NCBI GenBank assembly: GCA_015075645.1
Contig: JABTUF010000002.1
Span: 496,001-560,000, forward strand
DNA from: Burkholderiales bacterium
GTDB lineage: Bacteria > Pseudomonadota > Gammaproteobacteria > Burkholderiales > Casimicrobiaceae
Length of the DNA stretch: 64,000 nucleotides
Reading direction: 5' to 3'
Both the position numbers and the translations under genes were made by a program. Below, piece after piece: positions 1-9,329 of this stretch. The first letter of the stretch is position 1. Each line of letters begins with the position of its first letter. Below the pieces are notes generated by a model. That model had not been told where the DNA came from, did no database searches, and saw only the letters and a program-made list of their open reading frames with translations.

Positions 1-16
1 CTTGCACTCGGGTCAT
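1..16 (-). CDS. Start of a gene leaving the window at the left edge (partial)
   Basis: On the minus strand an ATG at 16-14 is preceded, about nine bases upstream, by AGGAG. This good Shine-Dalgarno lies in non-coding DNA between this point and the plus-strand zinc-finger gene. Only five codons (MTRVQ) are visible, so no function can be given. The call rests on the start signal alone. Confidence 0.3.
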
Positions 17-198
17 GGGAGTCTCCTGTCGGATGCGTCGCTCGGTCGCGGATCTGGCGCCGCCGCCGGTTCGTGCCGTCGGGCGGGCCGTACGCACAAC
101 ATGGGTACCGGCCCGGGTCTTTCAAGCCCCCGACTCCACCCCGACGTTCCATCCGGACGCTGAACCTTCCCATCCCGCAACCTGCCGACGAGCCGCCG

Positions 199-579
199 AT
201 GAGCGCCGACCTCTCCGCCTCCGAATTGCGCCAACTGTCCGAACGCCTGCGCGACCGGCACCGCGAGTTGCGCGCGGCGATCCGCGCGCAGTTCGCCGAC
301 CACGACGACCCGGACACGATGGCGTTGCGCAACCGGCTCGAGGACACCGACGACTGGGCGGTCGCCGATGCGATGGCGGGTCAGGACATCGCGATGGTCG
401 CCCGCGACGTGGCCGAGATCGGCGAGGTGGAGGACGCGCTCCGGCGGATCGCGGACGGCAGCTACGGTCGCTGCACCGACTGCGACGAGCCGATACCCGC
501 GGCGCGCCTTCGCGCCTACCCGACCGCGAAGCGCTGCATCCGCTGCCAGGAGGCCGCCGAGAAGCGCGGCGCGGCCTGA
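199..579 (+). CDS. TraR/DksA-family zinc-finger protein
   Basis: A 126-residue protein of the DksA/TraR family, whose members bind RNA polymerase through its secondary channel or act as small zinc regulators. The N-terminal half is charged and helical, and the C-terminal half carries the C4 zinc finger: CTDC, then 17 residues later CIRC. It is shorter than E. coli DksA (151 aa), as in the many DksA-like paralogues of Proteobacteria. The start is the ATG at 199 ([12 protein letters not shown]), which fits the family N terminus. A longer frame open from 73 has no family resemblance. The gene converges with the S9 peptidase, with four bases between stops. Which promoters it controls cannot be told. 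Confidence 0.85.
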   Translation: MSADLSASELRQLSERLRDRHRELRAAIRAQFADHDDPDTMALRNRLEDTDDWAVADAMAGQDIAMVARDVAEIGEVEDALRRIADGSYGRCTDCDEPIPAARLRAYPTAKRCIRCQEAAEKRGAA

Positions 580-583
580 CCGT

Positions 584-2590
584 TCAGCGGCGCCGCGCAG
601 GCCCGCCGGGCGCCCGGCGGGCGATCCAGTCGAAGAACTCGCGGTACCAGCGCACCGAGTTCTGCGGCTTCAGGATCCAGTGATTCTCGTCGGGGAAGTA
701 GACGAGGCGCGCGTCGACCCCCTTCGCCTTCAGCGTGTCGTAGTACTGCAGCGCCTGCGTCGCGGGCACGCGGTAGTCGAGTTCGCCGTGCACGACGAGC
801 GTCGGCGTCTTCGCGCGGCCGACGTGGTGGTGCGGCGACTGGCGCAGCACGCGCTTCTCGTCCTCCCAGTGCCAGGCGCCGAGTTCCTTGCCGAACCACT
901 CGTAGCCGTCGGTGGCCATCATGCTCACCCAGTCGTAGCAGCCGGCGTGGCAGACATAGGTCGCGTAGCGGTCGGTGTGCCCGTTCATGTAGGCGACCAT
1001 GTAGCCGCCGTAGCTGCCGCCGGTGCCGACGAGCCGCGTGCGGTCGATGCTGCCGGTGCGGATGAGCGCGTCGGTGGCGGCCTCGATGTCGGCGAACTCC
1101 TTCTCGCCGTAGCGCCCGACGATCGTCTCGAGGAACTTCTGACCGAAGCCGGACGATCCGTGGTAGTTCACCATCGCCACGACATAGCCGTGCCCGGCGA
1201 ACACCTGCGCGTTCCAGCGGAAGTGCCAGCCGTCGCCGTGCGCCGCGTGCGGCCCGCCGTGGATCGAGTGCAGGAGCGGCCACTTGCGCTTCGGGTCGAA
1301 GCTCGGCGGATAGGTGACCCACACCTGCACGCTCTCGCCGTGCCAGCCCTCGACGGTGAACTCGCGCGTCTCGCCGAGCGCGTGCTTGGCGAGGAGCGCG
1401 TCGTTGGTGGTCTCGAGCGCGCGCTCGTCCGTGCCGTCCGCCGCGCAGGCGAAGAGCGCGGGCGGATGGCGCGACGACGCGCGGTCGAACGCGATCGTCG
1501 CGCCGTCCTTCGATTGCGCGAATCCGCCGATCGTGCCGCCGGCGGCGACGAGCACGGGCCGCGCCGCGCCTGCCGGCAGACGCCACAGCCCGGTACGCCC
1601 GCGATCCTCGGCGGTGAACAGGATCGAGCGGCCGTCGGGCGCCCACTGCGGATGCGAGGGCGCGCGGTCGAACGCGGCGCCCAGCGCGCGCGCCCGCCCG
1701 CCTCCGCGCGGCACGATTTCGAGGCGACCCTGGTCGACGTGCGACCGGTCGGTGTCGACGGAGTGATAGACGACGTGCCGGCCGTCGGGCGAATAGCGGG
1801 GCCCGGCGTCCGAGCGCCCGGTCGAGGCGGTCAGCACGCGTTTCTTCTTCGTGCGCAGATCGACGGTCACGATGTCGAACTTGTGCAGCATGCCCGGCTC
1901 GGGCGCGAGGTCGGCCGTGACCGCGATCTCGCGCCCGTCGGGCGCGATGTCGTACTCGTTCGACGACGGATCCCAGTACGGCAGCGCGAGCCCGGTGCCC
2001 GCGAGTGCATCGCGGCAGCGGCCGGTCTCGACGTCGCACACGAACACGTGCGGCTCGCGGCCGTCGGTCAGCCAGTGATCCCAGAAGCGGTAGACCGACC
2101 GCTCGGTGGCGTGCACCTTGACCTTGTCGTCCTTGCGCTCCTTCAGGCGTTTCGCCTGCTGCGCATCGGTCGCGAGGTCGCGCCACACCCACGAGATGAA
2201 CGCGACGCGCCGGCCGTCGGGAAACCAGCGCACCGAGGCGCATCCGGTCGAGAGCTTCGTGACCCTGCGCGCCTCGCCGCCGTCGGGCGCGATCACGTAG
2301 AGCTGCGGGACCTCGTCGTCCTTGCGCTTCGCGGTGAAGGCGATGAGCCCGCCGTCGGGAGACCACGCCGGTCCGCTGTCCTTGTCGCCGGCGGTGAGAC
2401 GACGCGGCTTCGCGCCCCGTCCCGCGCGCGTCGGATAGAGCCACAGTTCGGTCGCGCCTTCGTTCTTCTCCATGTCGTACGAGGTGACGCTCGCGCAGGC
2501 GCTCGAACCGTCGGGCGAGAGCGTCGGGGTGCCGATGCGCTTCAGCGCCCACAGGGTTTCGATGGAGAGCGGCTTTCGGCGAACGGGCAT
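584..2590 (-). CDS. S9 family peptidase (acylaminoacyl-peptidase / DPP-like)
   Basis: A 668-residue serine peptidase of the prolyl oligopeptidase clan. The N-terminal 400 or so residues carry repeated SPDG / APDG motifs of a TolB/WD40-like beta-propeller (for example [18 protein letters not shown]). The C-terminal alpha/beta-hydrolase domain has the nucleophile in GGSYGG (Ser526), Asp605 in HGELDYRVP and His637 in DENHW, so the triad is complete. No signal peptide is evident at the chosen ATG (MPVRRKPLS), so a cytoplasmic peptide-degrading enzyme is likely. It is divergent from the aldo/keto reductase across 96 bases. The exact substrate (dipeptidyl versus acylaminoacyl) is not decidable from sequence. 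Confidence 0.9.
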   Translation of the reverse strand: MPVRRKPLSIETLWALKRIGTPTLSPDGSSACASVTSYDMEKNEGATELWLYPTRAGRGAKPRRLTAGDKDSGPAWSPDGGLIAFTAKRKDDEVPQLYVIAPDGGEARRVTKLSTGCASVRWFPDGRRVAFISWVWRDLATDAQQAKRLKERKDDKVKVHATERSVYRFWDHWLTDGREPHVFVCDVETGRCRDALAGTGLALPYWDPSSNEYDIAPDGREIAVTADLAPEPGMLHKFDIVTVDLRTKKKRVLTASTGRSDAGPRYSPDGRHVVYHSVDTDRSHVDQGRLEIVPRGGGRARALGAAFDRAPSHPQWAPDGRSILFTAEDRGRTGLWRLPAGAARPVLVAAGGTIGGFAQSKDGATIAFDRASSRHPPALFACAADGTDERALETTNDALLAKHALGETREFTVEGWHGESVQVWVTYPPSFDPKRKWPLLHSIHGGPHAAHGDGWHFRWNAQVFAGHGYVVAMVNYHGSSGFGQKFLETIVGRYGEKEFADIEAATDALIRTGSIDRTRLVGTGGSYGGYMVAYMNGHTDRYATYVCHAGCYDWVSMMATDGYEWFGKELGAWHWEDEKRVLRQSPHHHVGRAKTPTLVVHGELDYRVPATQALQYYDTLKAKGVDARLVYFPDENHWILKPQNSVRWYREFFDWIARRAPGGPARRR

Positions 2591-2608
2591 CGCGGCGGTC
2601 CCTGCGGT

Positions 2609-2628
2609 TACAATCGTGCGGCATTCTA
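2609..2628. promoter_or_regulatory. Divergent -10 elements between S9 peptidase and aldo/keto reductase
   Basis: TACAAT on the plus strand (2609-2614) lies about 75 bases before the aldo/keto reductase ATG. TAGAAT on the minus strand (2628-2623) lies 33 bases before the peptidase ATG. Both are close to the sigma-70 -10 consensus in otherwise very GC-rich DNA. No convincing -35 is seen for either. Confidence 0.4.
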
Positions 2629-2686
2629 TCCCCCGGCTTCGGTGCGGACCGGCGAACAACCGCACCCTCTTCCGCGAATATTCCCG

Positions 2687-3670
2687 ATGGCTTCGATGAT
2701 CTACCGGCGGCTCGGCGCGAGCGGCGTGAAGGTGTCCGTGTTCTCGCTCGGCTCCTGGGTCACCTACGGCGGCCAGCTCGACGGCGGCGCCGCGCTCGCC
2801 TGCATGACCGCGGCCTACGAGTCCGGCGTGAACTTCTTCGACAACGCCGAGGCGTACGCGAAGGGCGCGTCCGAAACCCTGATGGGCGAGGCACTCGCGA
2901 AGGCCGGCTGGCGACGCTCGAGCTACCTCGTCTCGACCAAGCTCTTCTGGGGTCTCCACGACGGTCCGAACGAGAGGAACACGCTCAACCGCAAGTACCT
3001 CCTGCAGGGTATCGACGGGTCGCTGGAACGCCTCAAGCTCGACTACGTCGACCTCCTCTACTGTCATCGGCCCGATCCGGACACGCCGATCGAGGAGACC
3101 GTGCATGCGATGCACGACATCGTGACTTCGGGCCGCGCCGTGTACTGGGGCACCTCCGAATGGAGCGCGGCGGACATCGCGCAGGCCTGGCACATCGCGG
3201 ACCGGCACCACTGGCACAAGCCGGTCGCCGAGCAGCCGCAGTACAACCTGTTCCACCGCGAGCGCGTCGAGCGCGAGTACGCGCGGCTCTACCGCGACCT
3301 CGGCCTCGGCACGACGACCTGGAGCCCGCTCGCCTCCGGCGTGCTGACCGGCAAGTACAGCGAGGGCATCCCGCCGGATTCGCGCGGCGCCCTCAAGGGC
3401 TACGAGTGGCTGGCCGAGCGGGTGTCCGACCCCGTGCGCGTCGCGGTCGTGCGCGAGATCGTCCCGATCGCGCGGGAACTGGGCTGCACGCCCGCGCAAC
3501 TCGCGCTCGCGTGGTGCGCGAAGAATCCGAACGTGTCGACGGTCATCACCGGCGCGAGCCGCGTCGCGCAGGTGCACGAGAACCTGAAGGCGCTCGACGT
3601 GATCGACCGACTGACGCCCGAGGTCATGGCCGCGATCGACGCCGCGACGACGACGCCGAAGGCGACCTGA
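2687..3670 (+). CDS. Aldo/keto reductase (Kv-beta-like)
   Basis: A 327-residue NADPH-dependent aldo/keto reductase of the voltage-gated potassium channel beta-subunit-like group. The catalytic tetrad is visible: Asp52 and Tyr57 in FDNAEAY, Lys84 in STKLFWG, His126 in YCHRPD. The C-terminal [12 protein letters not shown] segment is the usual NADPH-binding end. These enzymes reduce aldehydes or alpha-beta carbonyls in the cytoplasm, and the physiological substrate cannot be read from sequence. An in-frame ATG at 2696 is an alternative start. The frame stays open far upstream, but that part is antisense to the peptidase and has no family similarity. Confidence 0.9.
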   Translation: MASMIYRRLGASGVKVSVFSLGSWVTYGGQLDGGAALACMTAAYESGVNFFDNAEAYAKGASETLMGEALAKAGWRRSSYLVSTKLFWGLHDGPNERNTLNRKYLLQGIDGSLERLKLDYVDLLYCHRPDPDTPIEETVHAMHDIVTSGRAVYWGTSEWSAADIAQAWHIADRHHWHKPVAEQPQYNLFHRERVEREYARLYRDLGLGTTTWSPLASGVLTGKYSEGIPPDSRGALKGYEWLAERVSDPVRVAVVREIVPIARELGCTPAQLALAWCAKNPNVSTVITGASRVAQVHENLKALDVIDRLTPEVMAAIDAATTTPKAT

Positions 3671-3707
3671 AGCGCGGTCGTCGCGGCCGACGCACCCTCG
3701 CCTTCCG

Positions 3708-4904
3708 ATGGCCGCCTCGCGCACCGGCATCGTCACGCTGAAGGCCGGGCGGGAGAAGTCGCTGCGCGAGCGCCATCCGTGGGTCTACTCGGGCGCGATC
3801 GGACAGGTCGACGGCGATCCGGGCCCGGGAGACACGGTGGAAGTGCGCGCGCACGACGGCACGTTCCTCGCCGTCGGCGCCTTCTCGCCCGCGTCGCAGA
3901 TCCGGGTGCGCGCCTGGTCGTTCGCGCCTGCGGCGATCGACGCCGGATTCCTCGCCGCGCGGGTGCGCGCGGCGGTCGGCGCGCGCGCGGGGATGCTCGA
4001 CGCCGACCACGACGCCTGCCGCCTGGTCCACGGCGAATCGGACGGCCTGCCCGGGGTCGTCGCCGACCGCTACGGCGACACCGTGGTCGTGCAGATGAGT
4101 TCGGCCGGCGCCGAGCGCTGGCGCGATGCGATCGTCGCGGCCCTCGCGGACGCCACCGGCGCGGTGAACGTGGTCGAACGATCGGACACGGACGTGCGCA
4201 GGCTCGAAGGACTCGCCCCGCGCACCGGCGTCCTGCGCGGCGCCGTCGACGGGCCGGTCGCCATCCGCGAAGGGGGCCTGCGCTGGCGCGTCGACGTGCT
4301 CGCCGGCCAGAAGACCGGCTTCTATCTCGACCAGCGCGACAATCGGCGGCACGTTCGCGACCTCGCCCGCGGCCGCGACGTGCTGAACGCGTTCTGCTAC
4401 ACCGGCGGCTTCTCGCTCGCCGCGCTCGCAGGAGGCGCGCAGAGCGTCGTGTCGATCGACAGTTCGGCCGCGGCGCTCGGGCTGGCGCGCGAGAACCTCG
4501 CGGCCAACCCGTCGCTGCCCGCCTCGGCGGCGACATGGCGCGAGGCCGACGTGTTCGCGGAACTGCGCGAACTGCGCAACCGCGCGGCGAGCTTCGGGTT
4601 GATCGTGCTCGATCCGCCGAAGTTCGCGCCGACCGCCGCGCTCGCCGCGAAGGCGGCGCGCGCCTACAAGGACATCAACCTGCTCGCGCTGAAACTTCTC
4701 GCGCCCGGTGGCCTGCTCGCGACGTTCTCGTGCTCGGGCGGGATCTCCACCGAACTCTTCCGCAAGATCGTCGCGGGGGCCGCGGTCGACGCGAGGGTCG
4801 ATGCCGCGATCGTCGGACGCTTCTGCGCGAGCGCCGATCACCCGGTCGCGCTCGCCTTTCCCGAAGGCGACTACCTGAAAGGACTGCTGGTGCAGCGCCG
4901 CTGA
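3708..4904 (+). CDS. rlmI: Class I SAM-dependent rRNA methyltransferase, RlmI-like
   Basis: A 398-residue protein with an N-terminal PUA RNA-binding domain (about residues 1-75, starting IVTLKAGREKSLRERHPWVY) and a C-terminal Rossmann methyltransferase domain. The SAM-binding loop is around VLNAFCYTGGFSLAAL and the catalytic DPPK motif is in VLDPPKFAPT. E. coli RlmI methylates C1962 of 23S rRNA to m5C, and length and architecture match (396 aa). It follows the aldo/keto reductase by 37 bases and may share its transcript. Assignment to RlmI rather than another member of the family is inferred from architecture. Confidence 0.85.
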   Translation: MAASRTGIVTLKAGREKSLRERHPWVYSGAIGQVDGDPGPGDTVEVRAHDGTFLAVGAFSPASQIRVRAWSFAPAAIDAGFLAARVRAAVGARAGMLDADHDACRLVHGESDGLPGVVADRYGDTVVVQMSSAGAERWRDAIVAALADATGAVNVVERSDTDVRRLEGLAPRTGVLRGAVDGPVAIREGGLRWRVDVLAGQKTGFYLDQRDNRRHVRDLARGRDVLNAFCYTGGFSLAALAGGAQSVVSIDSSAAALGLARENLAANPSLPASAATWREADVFAELRELRNRAASFGLIVLDPPKFAPTAALAAKAARAYKDINLLALKLLAPGGLLATFSCSGGISTELFRKIVAGAAVDARVDAAIVGRFCASADHPVALAFPEGDYLKGLLVQRR

Positions 4905-4932
4905 CCGGCAGCGCACATCGCTCCACCTGGGA

Positions 4933-4980
4933 CAAAAAGAAAGGTCGCCACCGACGCCGCAGCGGCGACCCCACGCTCGG
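4933..4980 (-). terminator. Rho-independent terminator of psiF
   Basis: Read on the minus strand, GGTCGCC (4980-4974) and GGCGACC (4949-4943) form a 7-bp stem, followed directly by TTTCTTTTTG (4942-4933). It lies about 40 bases after the psiF stop. The T tract lies on the minus-strand side only, so it serves psiF. It also sits just past the methyltransferase stop. Confidence 0.75.
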
Positions 4981-5021
4981 GCCGGGCGGACAGGAGGACG
5001 CCCGGCGATCCCGTCAAACGG

Positions 5022-5339
5022 TCAGGCGGAGAGGCAGGAACTCATGAACTTCTTGCGCTCGTCGCCCTTCATCGCACCGGCCTTGGCGTTGCACGCCTTC
5101 ATCTTGTCCTGCTGCGTCATCTTCGCCGGCGCGTCCTTGCCCGACAGGCAGGCGCTCATGAATTCCTTGCGCGCGTCGCCCGTCTTGCCCTCCGCCCTGG
5201 CGTTGCAATCCTTCATGCGCTGCTGCTGAGGCGTGAGCGGCTTGTCGCCGGTGGCCGCGGTCTTCGGCGGGTCGGCGGCGAAGGCGGTGCTGGCGAACGC
5301 GAAGGCGCCGACGAGCGCCAGCAGGGTGGTTTTCCGCAT
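5022..5339 (-). CDS. psiF: PsiF family protein (secreted, two PsiF repeats)
   Basis: A 105-residue protein with a clean Sec signal peptide (MRKTTLLALVGAFAFASTAFA, cleavage after AFA). Two tandem copies of the PsiF motif follow: QQQRMKDCNARA...FMSACLS and QQDKMKACNAKA...FMSSCLS. Each repeat has two conserved Cys. In E. coli psiF is a phosphate-starvation-inducible gene of unknown molecular role. The start at 5339 gives the signal peptide directly, has GGAG just upstream, and is preferred over a start seven codons earlier. A strong terminator follows. Confidence 0.88.
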   Translation of the reverse strand: MRKTTLLALVGAFAFASTAFAADPPKTAATGDKPLTPQQQRMKDCNARAEGKTGDARKEFMSACLSGKDAPAKMTQQDKMKACNAKAGAMKGDERKKFMSSCLSA

Positions 5340-5611
5340 GTCGAATCTCCGTTGTACCAAGGGGTCGTATCGGGTCGGGCACCCGCCGCCATTCGCAGGC
5401 GCCGGGTTCGCCGATCAGTCTACGCACCCCGTAACGTCCGGCGCAACGATTCGGACGACCAGGGTGCGGAGCGGTGTTGCAGCGCCGCACGTTGCGGCGC
5501 AACGACGCCACGACGCCCTCGCCAGCGGCTCGGCCGCGACCGGATGACGCGCTGCGGCACAGGGTGTAAGCTATTGTTTTCTCGACCCTCGCATTCCCGA
5601 CGGAGCCCGCC

Positions 5612-6736
5612 GTGCCCACGACGACCGCGCAACGCAACCGCCACGCCGCCGCCGGCGGTCCGGCGACCGCACGTCCGGTCGACGACACCCGGATCACCGA
5701 AATCACCGAACTCGCGCCGCCTTCGCACCTGCTGCGCGAGTTCCCGGTGTCCGAGGTCGCCGCGATCACCACCTACGACCGCCGGCAGGCGATCCACCGC
5801 ATCCTGCACGGCGCCGACGACCGGCTCGTCGTCGTCGTCGGCCCCTGCTCGATCCACGACTACGACGCCGCGATCGACTACGCGACGCGGCTCGCCGCGC
5901 TCAAGCGCGAGCTCGAAGCCGACCTGGCGATCGTGATGCGCGTCTACTTCGAAAAGCCGCGCACGACCGTCGGATGGAAGGGCCTCGTCAACGACCCGCG
6001 CCTCGACGGCAGCTTCCGGATCAACGAGGGTTTGCGGCTCGCGCGGCGCATCCTGCTCGAGATCAACGAACTCGAACTCCCCGCCGGCACCGAGTATCTC
6101 GACATGATCACGCCGCAGTACATCGCGGACCTGATCAGCTGGGGCGCGATCGGCGCGCGCACGACCGAGAGCCAGGTGCACCGCGAACTCGCGAGCGGAC
6201 TCTCCTGCCCGGTCGGCTTCAAGAACGGCACCAACGGCGACGTGCGCATCGCGGTCGACGCGATCAAGGCGGCGAGCGCGCCGCATCATTTCCTGTCGGT
6301 CACCAAGGGCGGCCACTCGGCGATCGTGCACACCGGGGGCAACGAGGATTGCCACATCATCCTGCGCGGCGGCAAGGCTCCGAACTACGACGCGGCGAGC
6401 GTCGAGGCCGTGTGCAAGGAGCTCGCGAGCGCCGGCCTCGCGCAGCGCGTGATGATCGACTGCTCGCACGCGAACAGCCAGAAGAAGCACGAGCGCCAGA
6501 TCGAAGTCGCCGCCGACATCGCGGAACAGGTCGCCTCCGGCGACGAGCGCATCGTCGGCGTGATGATCGAGAGCCACCTCAATCCGGGACGGCAGGACCT
6601 GAAGCCCGGCGAGGCGCTCGCCTACGGCGTGTCGGTCACCGATGCGTGCATCGGCTGGGACGCCACCGTGGAGGCGCTGCGCCAGCTCGCCGACGCCGTG
6701 CGGCGCCGGCGGCTCACGGTGTCCGACGCGGCGTAA
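5612..6736 (+). CDS. aroG: 3-deoxy-7-phosphoheptulonate synthase, class I
   Basis: A 374-residue class I DAHP synthase, which condenses phosphoenolpyruvate and erythrose 4-phosphate as the first step of the shikimate pathway. Family motifs are intact: VVVVGPCSIHD, MRVYFEKPRTTVGWKG, GFKNGTNGD, DCSHANSQKKH and ESHLNPGRQDL. The start is GTG 5612, with GGAG about seven bases upstream. About 25 N-terminal residues rich in Ala/Arg precede the conserved part. Which aromatic amino acid feeds back on it cannot be judged. It is transcribed away from psiF and is followed after ten bases by the CYTH-CHAD gene. Confidence 0.93.
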   Translation: MPTTTAQRNRHAAAGGPATARPVDDTRITEITELAPPSHLLREFPVSEVAAITTYDRRQAIHRILHGADDRLVVVVGPCSIHDYDAAIDYATRLAALKRELEADLAIVMRVYFEKPRTTVGWKGLVNDPRLDGSFRINEGLRLARRILLEINELELPAGTEYLDMITPQYIADLISWGAIGARTTESQVHRELASGLSCPVGFKNGTNGDVRIAVDAIKAASAPHHFLSVTKGGHSAIVHTGGNEDCHIILRGGKAPNYDAASVEAVCKELASAGLAQRVMIDCSHANSQKKHERQIEVAADIAEQVASGDERIVGVMIESHLNPGRQDLKPGEALAYGVSVTDACIGWDATVEALRQLADAVRRRRLTVSDAA

Positions 6737-6746
6737 GCCTCCGCCG

Positions 6747-8303
6747 GTGGATGCTGCCGGCGCCCCGGTCGAGATCGAGCTCAAGCTCGCGATCGCTCCG
6801 GAGCGCGTCGCGGCGCTGCGCGCGCATCCGGCGTTGCGCGACGTCGTCCGCGGTGCCTGCCGCAGCGACAGGCTCGTCGCGGTCTACCACGACACGCCGG
6901 ACCGGCGGCTCCTGAACGCGGGCGTCGCGCTGCGCGTGCGGCGCCTCGGAGCCTCGTTCGTGATGACGGTCAAGGGCCCGCCGGCCGAGGACGCGGCGTC
7001 GGGGATCGTTTCGCGGCCGGAGGTCGAATGGCCGGTCGCGGGCGACGCGATCGACACGATGCGCCTCGCGACCACGCCCTGGCGCGCGGTGTTCGCGAAG
7101 GCGCTGCGCCGCGGTCCGCTCGCGCCGGTGTTCACGACGCGGTTCACGCGCACGTCGTGGCCGCTCTCCTTTCCGGACGGCACGACCGCGACCTTCGCGC
7201 TCGACCGCGGCGAGATCGAAGCCGGCGTGCGCCGCGCGCCGATCTCGGAGATCGAGATCGAGCTCGAAGCGGGCGACCCGGCGCGGCTCCTCGACCTCGC
7301 GGAGCGCCTCGCCGCCGACCTGCCGCTCTCGATCGAGCCGCGCAGCAAGGCGGAGCGCGGATTCGCCCTCGCCGAGGGTGCGACGATCGAGCCGTCGCGC
7401 GCGCGCGACATCGCGCACGCCGCCGGTGCGAGCGCCGGTTCGGCGATCGCCGCGACGATCGCCGAATGCCTGCGGCAGGTCGAACGCAACGCCGTGGGGC
7501 TGCGCGAAGCGTCCGCGCGCGACCCCGAATGGGTGCATCAGCTCCGCATCGGCGTGCGGCGGCTCCGCTCCTGCCTCGCCCTCGCCGAGGGCATCGTCGC
7601 GCCGAACCGGATCGAGTCGCTGCGCAACGATACGCGCTGGACGCTCGACGCGCTCGGCCCGGCGCGTGACCTCGACGTGTTCGCCGGCGAGACGCTGCCT
7701 CGCGCGCTCGCGGATCTCGAACGGTCGACCGATGCGGCGACGCGTGGCGCCGCGGCGGTGCGTTCGCTCGCCCGGCGCGCGGCCGCGCGTCGCCGCGCCG
7801 CCCATGCGGACGCGCTGGCGTGCGCCGCATCGGGGCGCTTCACGCGTTTCCTGCTGGCGGTCTCGCGCGCGGCCGCCGAGGCGCCTGCGGGACCGGCCAG
7901 CGGAGAGCCGGCCGCGCGGCTCGCGGCACGAATCCTCGAGCGCCGCGCGGCGCGCCTCGCGCGCGCCGGGGCGAGGCTCGCGCGCGCGGGCAGCGAAGAA
8001 CGTCACGCGGTCCGTATCGCGGCGAAGAAGCTGCGCTACGCCACCGAGTTCTTCGCGGCGCTGTTCCCGCGCAAGCGGACACGCGTCTATCGGGATGCGC
8101 TCGCCGGGCTGCAACAGGTCCTGGGCGAGTGGAACGACGCGGCCGTCGCGCCCCGGATCGCCGCGACGATCGCCGGGCCGGCCGCCGTGGCCACCGTCGC
8201 GATCGAGGCATGGGCCGCCGGCCGCGCCAGCGACGCGGCACGACGCCTCGACGACGCGTGGGCGCACTTCGTCGCGGCGAAACCGTTCTGGTCGCGCGTT
8301 TGA
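6747..8303 (+). CDS. CYTH and CHAD domain-containing protein
   Basis: A 518-residue cytoplasmic protein. The CYTH domain (about residues 1-210) opens with the signature EIELKLAI (ExExK), which coordinates metal and triphosphate in triphosphate tunnel metalloenzymes. The CHAD domain (about residues 230-515) is helical with many conserved His/Arg, including VHQLRIGVRRLRS and RHAVRIAAKKLRYATEFF. CHAD proteins bind polyphosphate, and CYTH domains hydrolyse triphosphate or polyphosphate. The start is GTG 6747, because the first ATG (6751) is out of frame. The stop overlaps the start of the next gene. Confidence 0.88.
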   Translation: MDAAGAPVEIELKLAIAPERVAALRAHPALRDVVRGACRSDRLVAVYHDTPDRRLLNAGVALRVRRLGASFVMTVKGPPAEDAASGIVSRPEVEWPVAGDAIDTMRLATTPWRAVFAKALRRGPLAPVFTTRFTRTSWPLSFPDGTTATFALDRGEIEAGVRRAPISEIEIELEAGDPARLLDLAERLAADLPLSIEPRSKAERGFALAEGATIEPSRARDIAHAAGASAGSAIAATIAECLRQVERNAVGLREASARDPEWVHQLRIGVRRLRSCLALAEGIVAPNRIESLRNDTRWTLDALGPARDLDVFAGETLPRALADLERSTDAATRGAAAVRSLARRAAARRRAAHADALACAASGRFTRFLLAVSRAAAEAPAGPASGEPAARLAARILERRAARLARAGARLARAGSEERHAVRIAAKKLRYATEFFAALFPRKRTRVYRDALAGLQQVLGEWNDAAVAPRIAATIAGPAAVATVAIEAWAAGRASDAARRLDDAWAHFVAAKPFWSRV

Positions 8304-9283
8304 ACCCACCGTTCGGCGACCCCGGCCCGTACCGCGCGCCGGCGTGGCTGCCCGGCGCCCACGCGCAGACGATCTGGCCTGCGTTGCTGCGGCGCCCCGA
8401 AGTGCCGCTGCGCCGCGAAGACGTCCCCACGCCCGACGGCGACACCTGGTCGTTCGACTGGATCGACGCGCCCGCCTCGACCGACACTCCGGTCGTCGTG
8501 CTGTTCCATGGCCTCGAAGGCAGTTCGGCGTCGCACTACGCGCGCGCCCTGATGCGCGCCGCCCGGGACCGGGGCTGGCGCGGCGTCGTGCCCCACTTTC
8601 GCGGCTGCGCCGGCGAACCGAACGCGAGGCCGCGCGCCTACCACATGGGCGACCACGAGGAGGTCGGTGCGATGCTCGTCGAGGTGCGTAAGCGCGCCGG
8701 GCCGGCCGCGCCGATCCACGCAGCGGGCGTGTCGCTCGGCGGCTCGGCGCTCCTCAACTGGCTCGGCCGTGCGGGGGCGGACGCCGCGGCGCTCGTCTCG
8801 CGCGCTGCGGCCGTCTCGTCCCCCGCGTACGTCGTGCCGGCGGGGCGCGCGCTCGATCGCGGCGCCAACCGCATCTACGCGCGCCTGTTCCTGAAGACGC
8901 TGAACCCCAAGGCGCGCGCGCTCGCAGCACGACATCCGGAGGTGCTCGACCCGATGCAGATGCGCGGCTACCGCTCGATGCACGCGTTCGACGACGCGGT
9001 GACCGCGCCGTTGCACGGCTTCGATGGCACGCTCGACTACTGGACGCGCGCATCGTCGCGGCCGTGGCTCGCGGGCATCGCGGTGCCGACGCTGATCGTG
9101 AACGCGCTGAACGACCCGTTCGTGCCGCCCGAAGCGCTCGCGCGGCCCGAGGACGTTTCCGCGAGCGTCGCGCTCGAGCGTCCGGCGCACGGCGGACACG
9201 CCGGATTCCCGGACGATGCGTTTCCCGGACGCCCGGAATGGCTGCCGCGACGACTGCTGCATTGGTTCGCCGCCGCCCGATGA
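8300..9283 (+). CDS. YheT-like alpha/beta hydrolase
   Basis: A 327-residue hydrolase of the YheT/ABHD1-3 group. The N terminus (NPPFGDPGPYRAPAWLPGAHAQTIWPAL) matches the group's start, which supports the unusual TTG start at 8300 overlapping the previous stop (TTGA). No ATG exists nearby upstream in this frame. The nucleophile motif is GVSLGGSALLNWLG, with an acid in NALNDPFVPPEAL and His in PAHGGHAGF near the C terminus. Substrates are thought to be esters or lipids, but the physiological one is unknown. Translational coupling to the CYTH-CHAD gene is likely. Confidence 0.85.
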   Translation: MNPPFGDPGPYRAPAWLPGAHAQTIWPALLRRPEVPLRREDVPTPDGDTWSFDWIDAPASTDTPVVVLFHGLEGSSASHYARALMRAARDRGWRGVVPHFRGCAGEPNARPRAYHMGDHEEVGAMLVEVRKRAGPAAPIHAAGVSLGGSALLNWLGRAGADAAALVSRAAAVSSPAYVVPAGRALDRGANRIYARLFLKTLNPKARALAARHPEVLDPMQMRGYRSMHAFDDAVTAPLHGFDGTLDYWTRASSRPWLAGIAVPTLIVNALNDPFVPPEALARPEDVSASVALERPAHGGHAGFPDDAFPGRPEWLPRRLLHWFAAAR

Positions 9284-9329
9284 GAGGGACCGGTATCATG
9301 CGGCCTCGTCGATCCGCCCCGAAACGCGC

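Noticed and set aside
73..198. Longer N terminus for the DksA/TraR-like protein
   Set aside because: The added residues (Pro/Ser/Arg-rich) do not match the family, and ATG 199 gives a normal start.
368..2686. Very long open frame upstream of the aldo/keto reductase and similar long frames on most strands
   Set aside because: High GC leaves few stop codons. These frames are antisense or out of phase with genes that have clear family motifs and complete catalytic residues.
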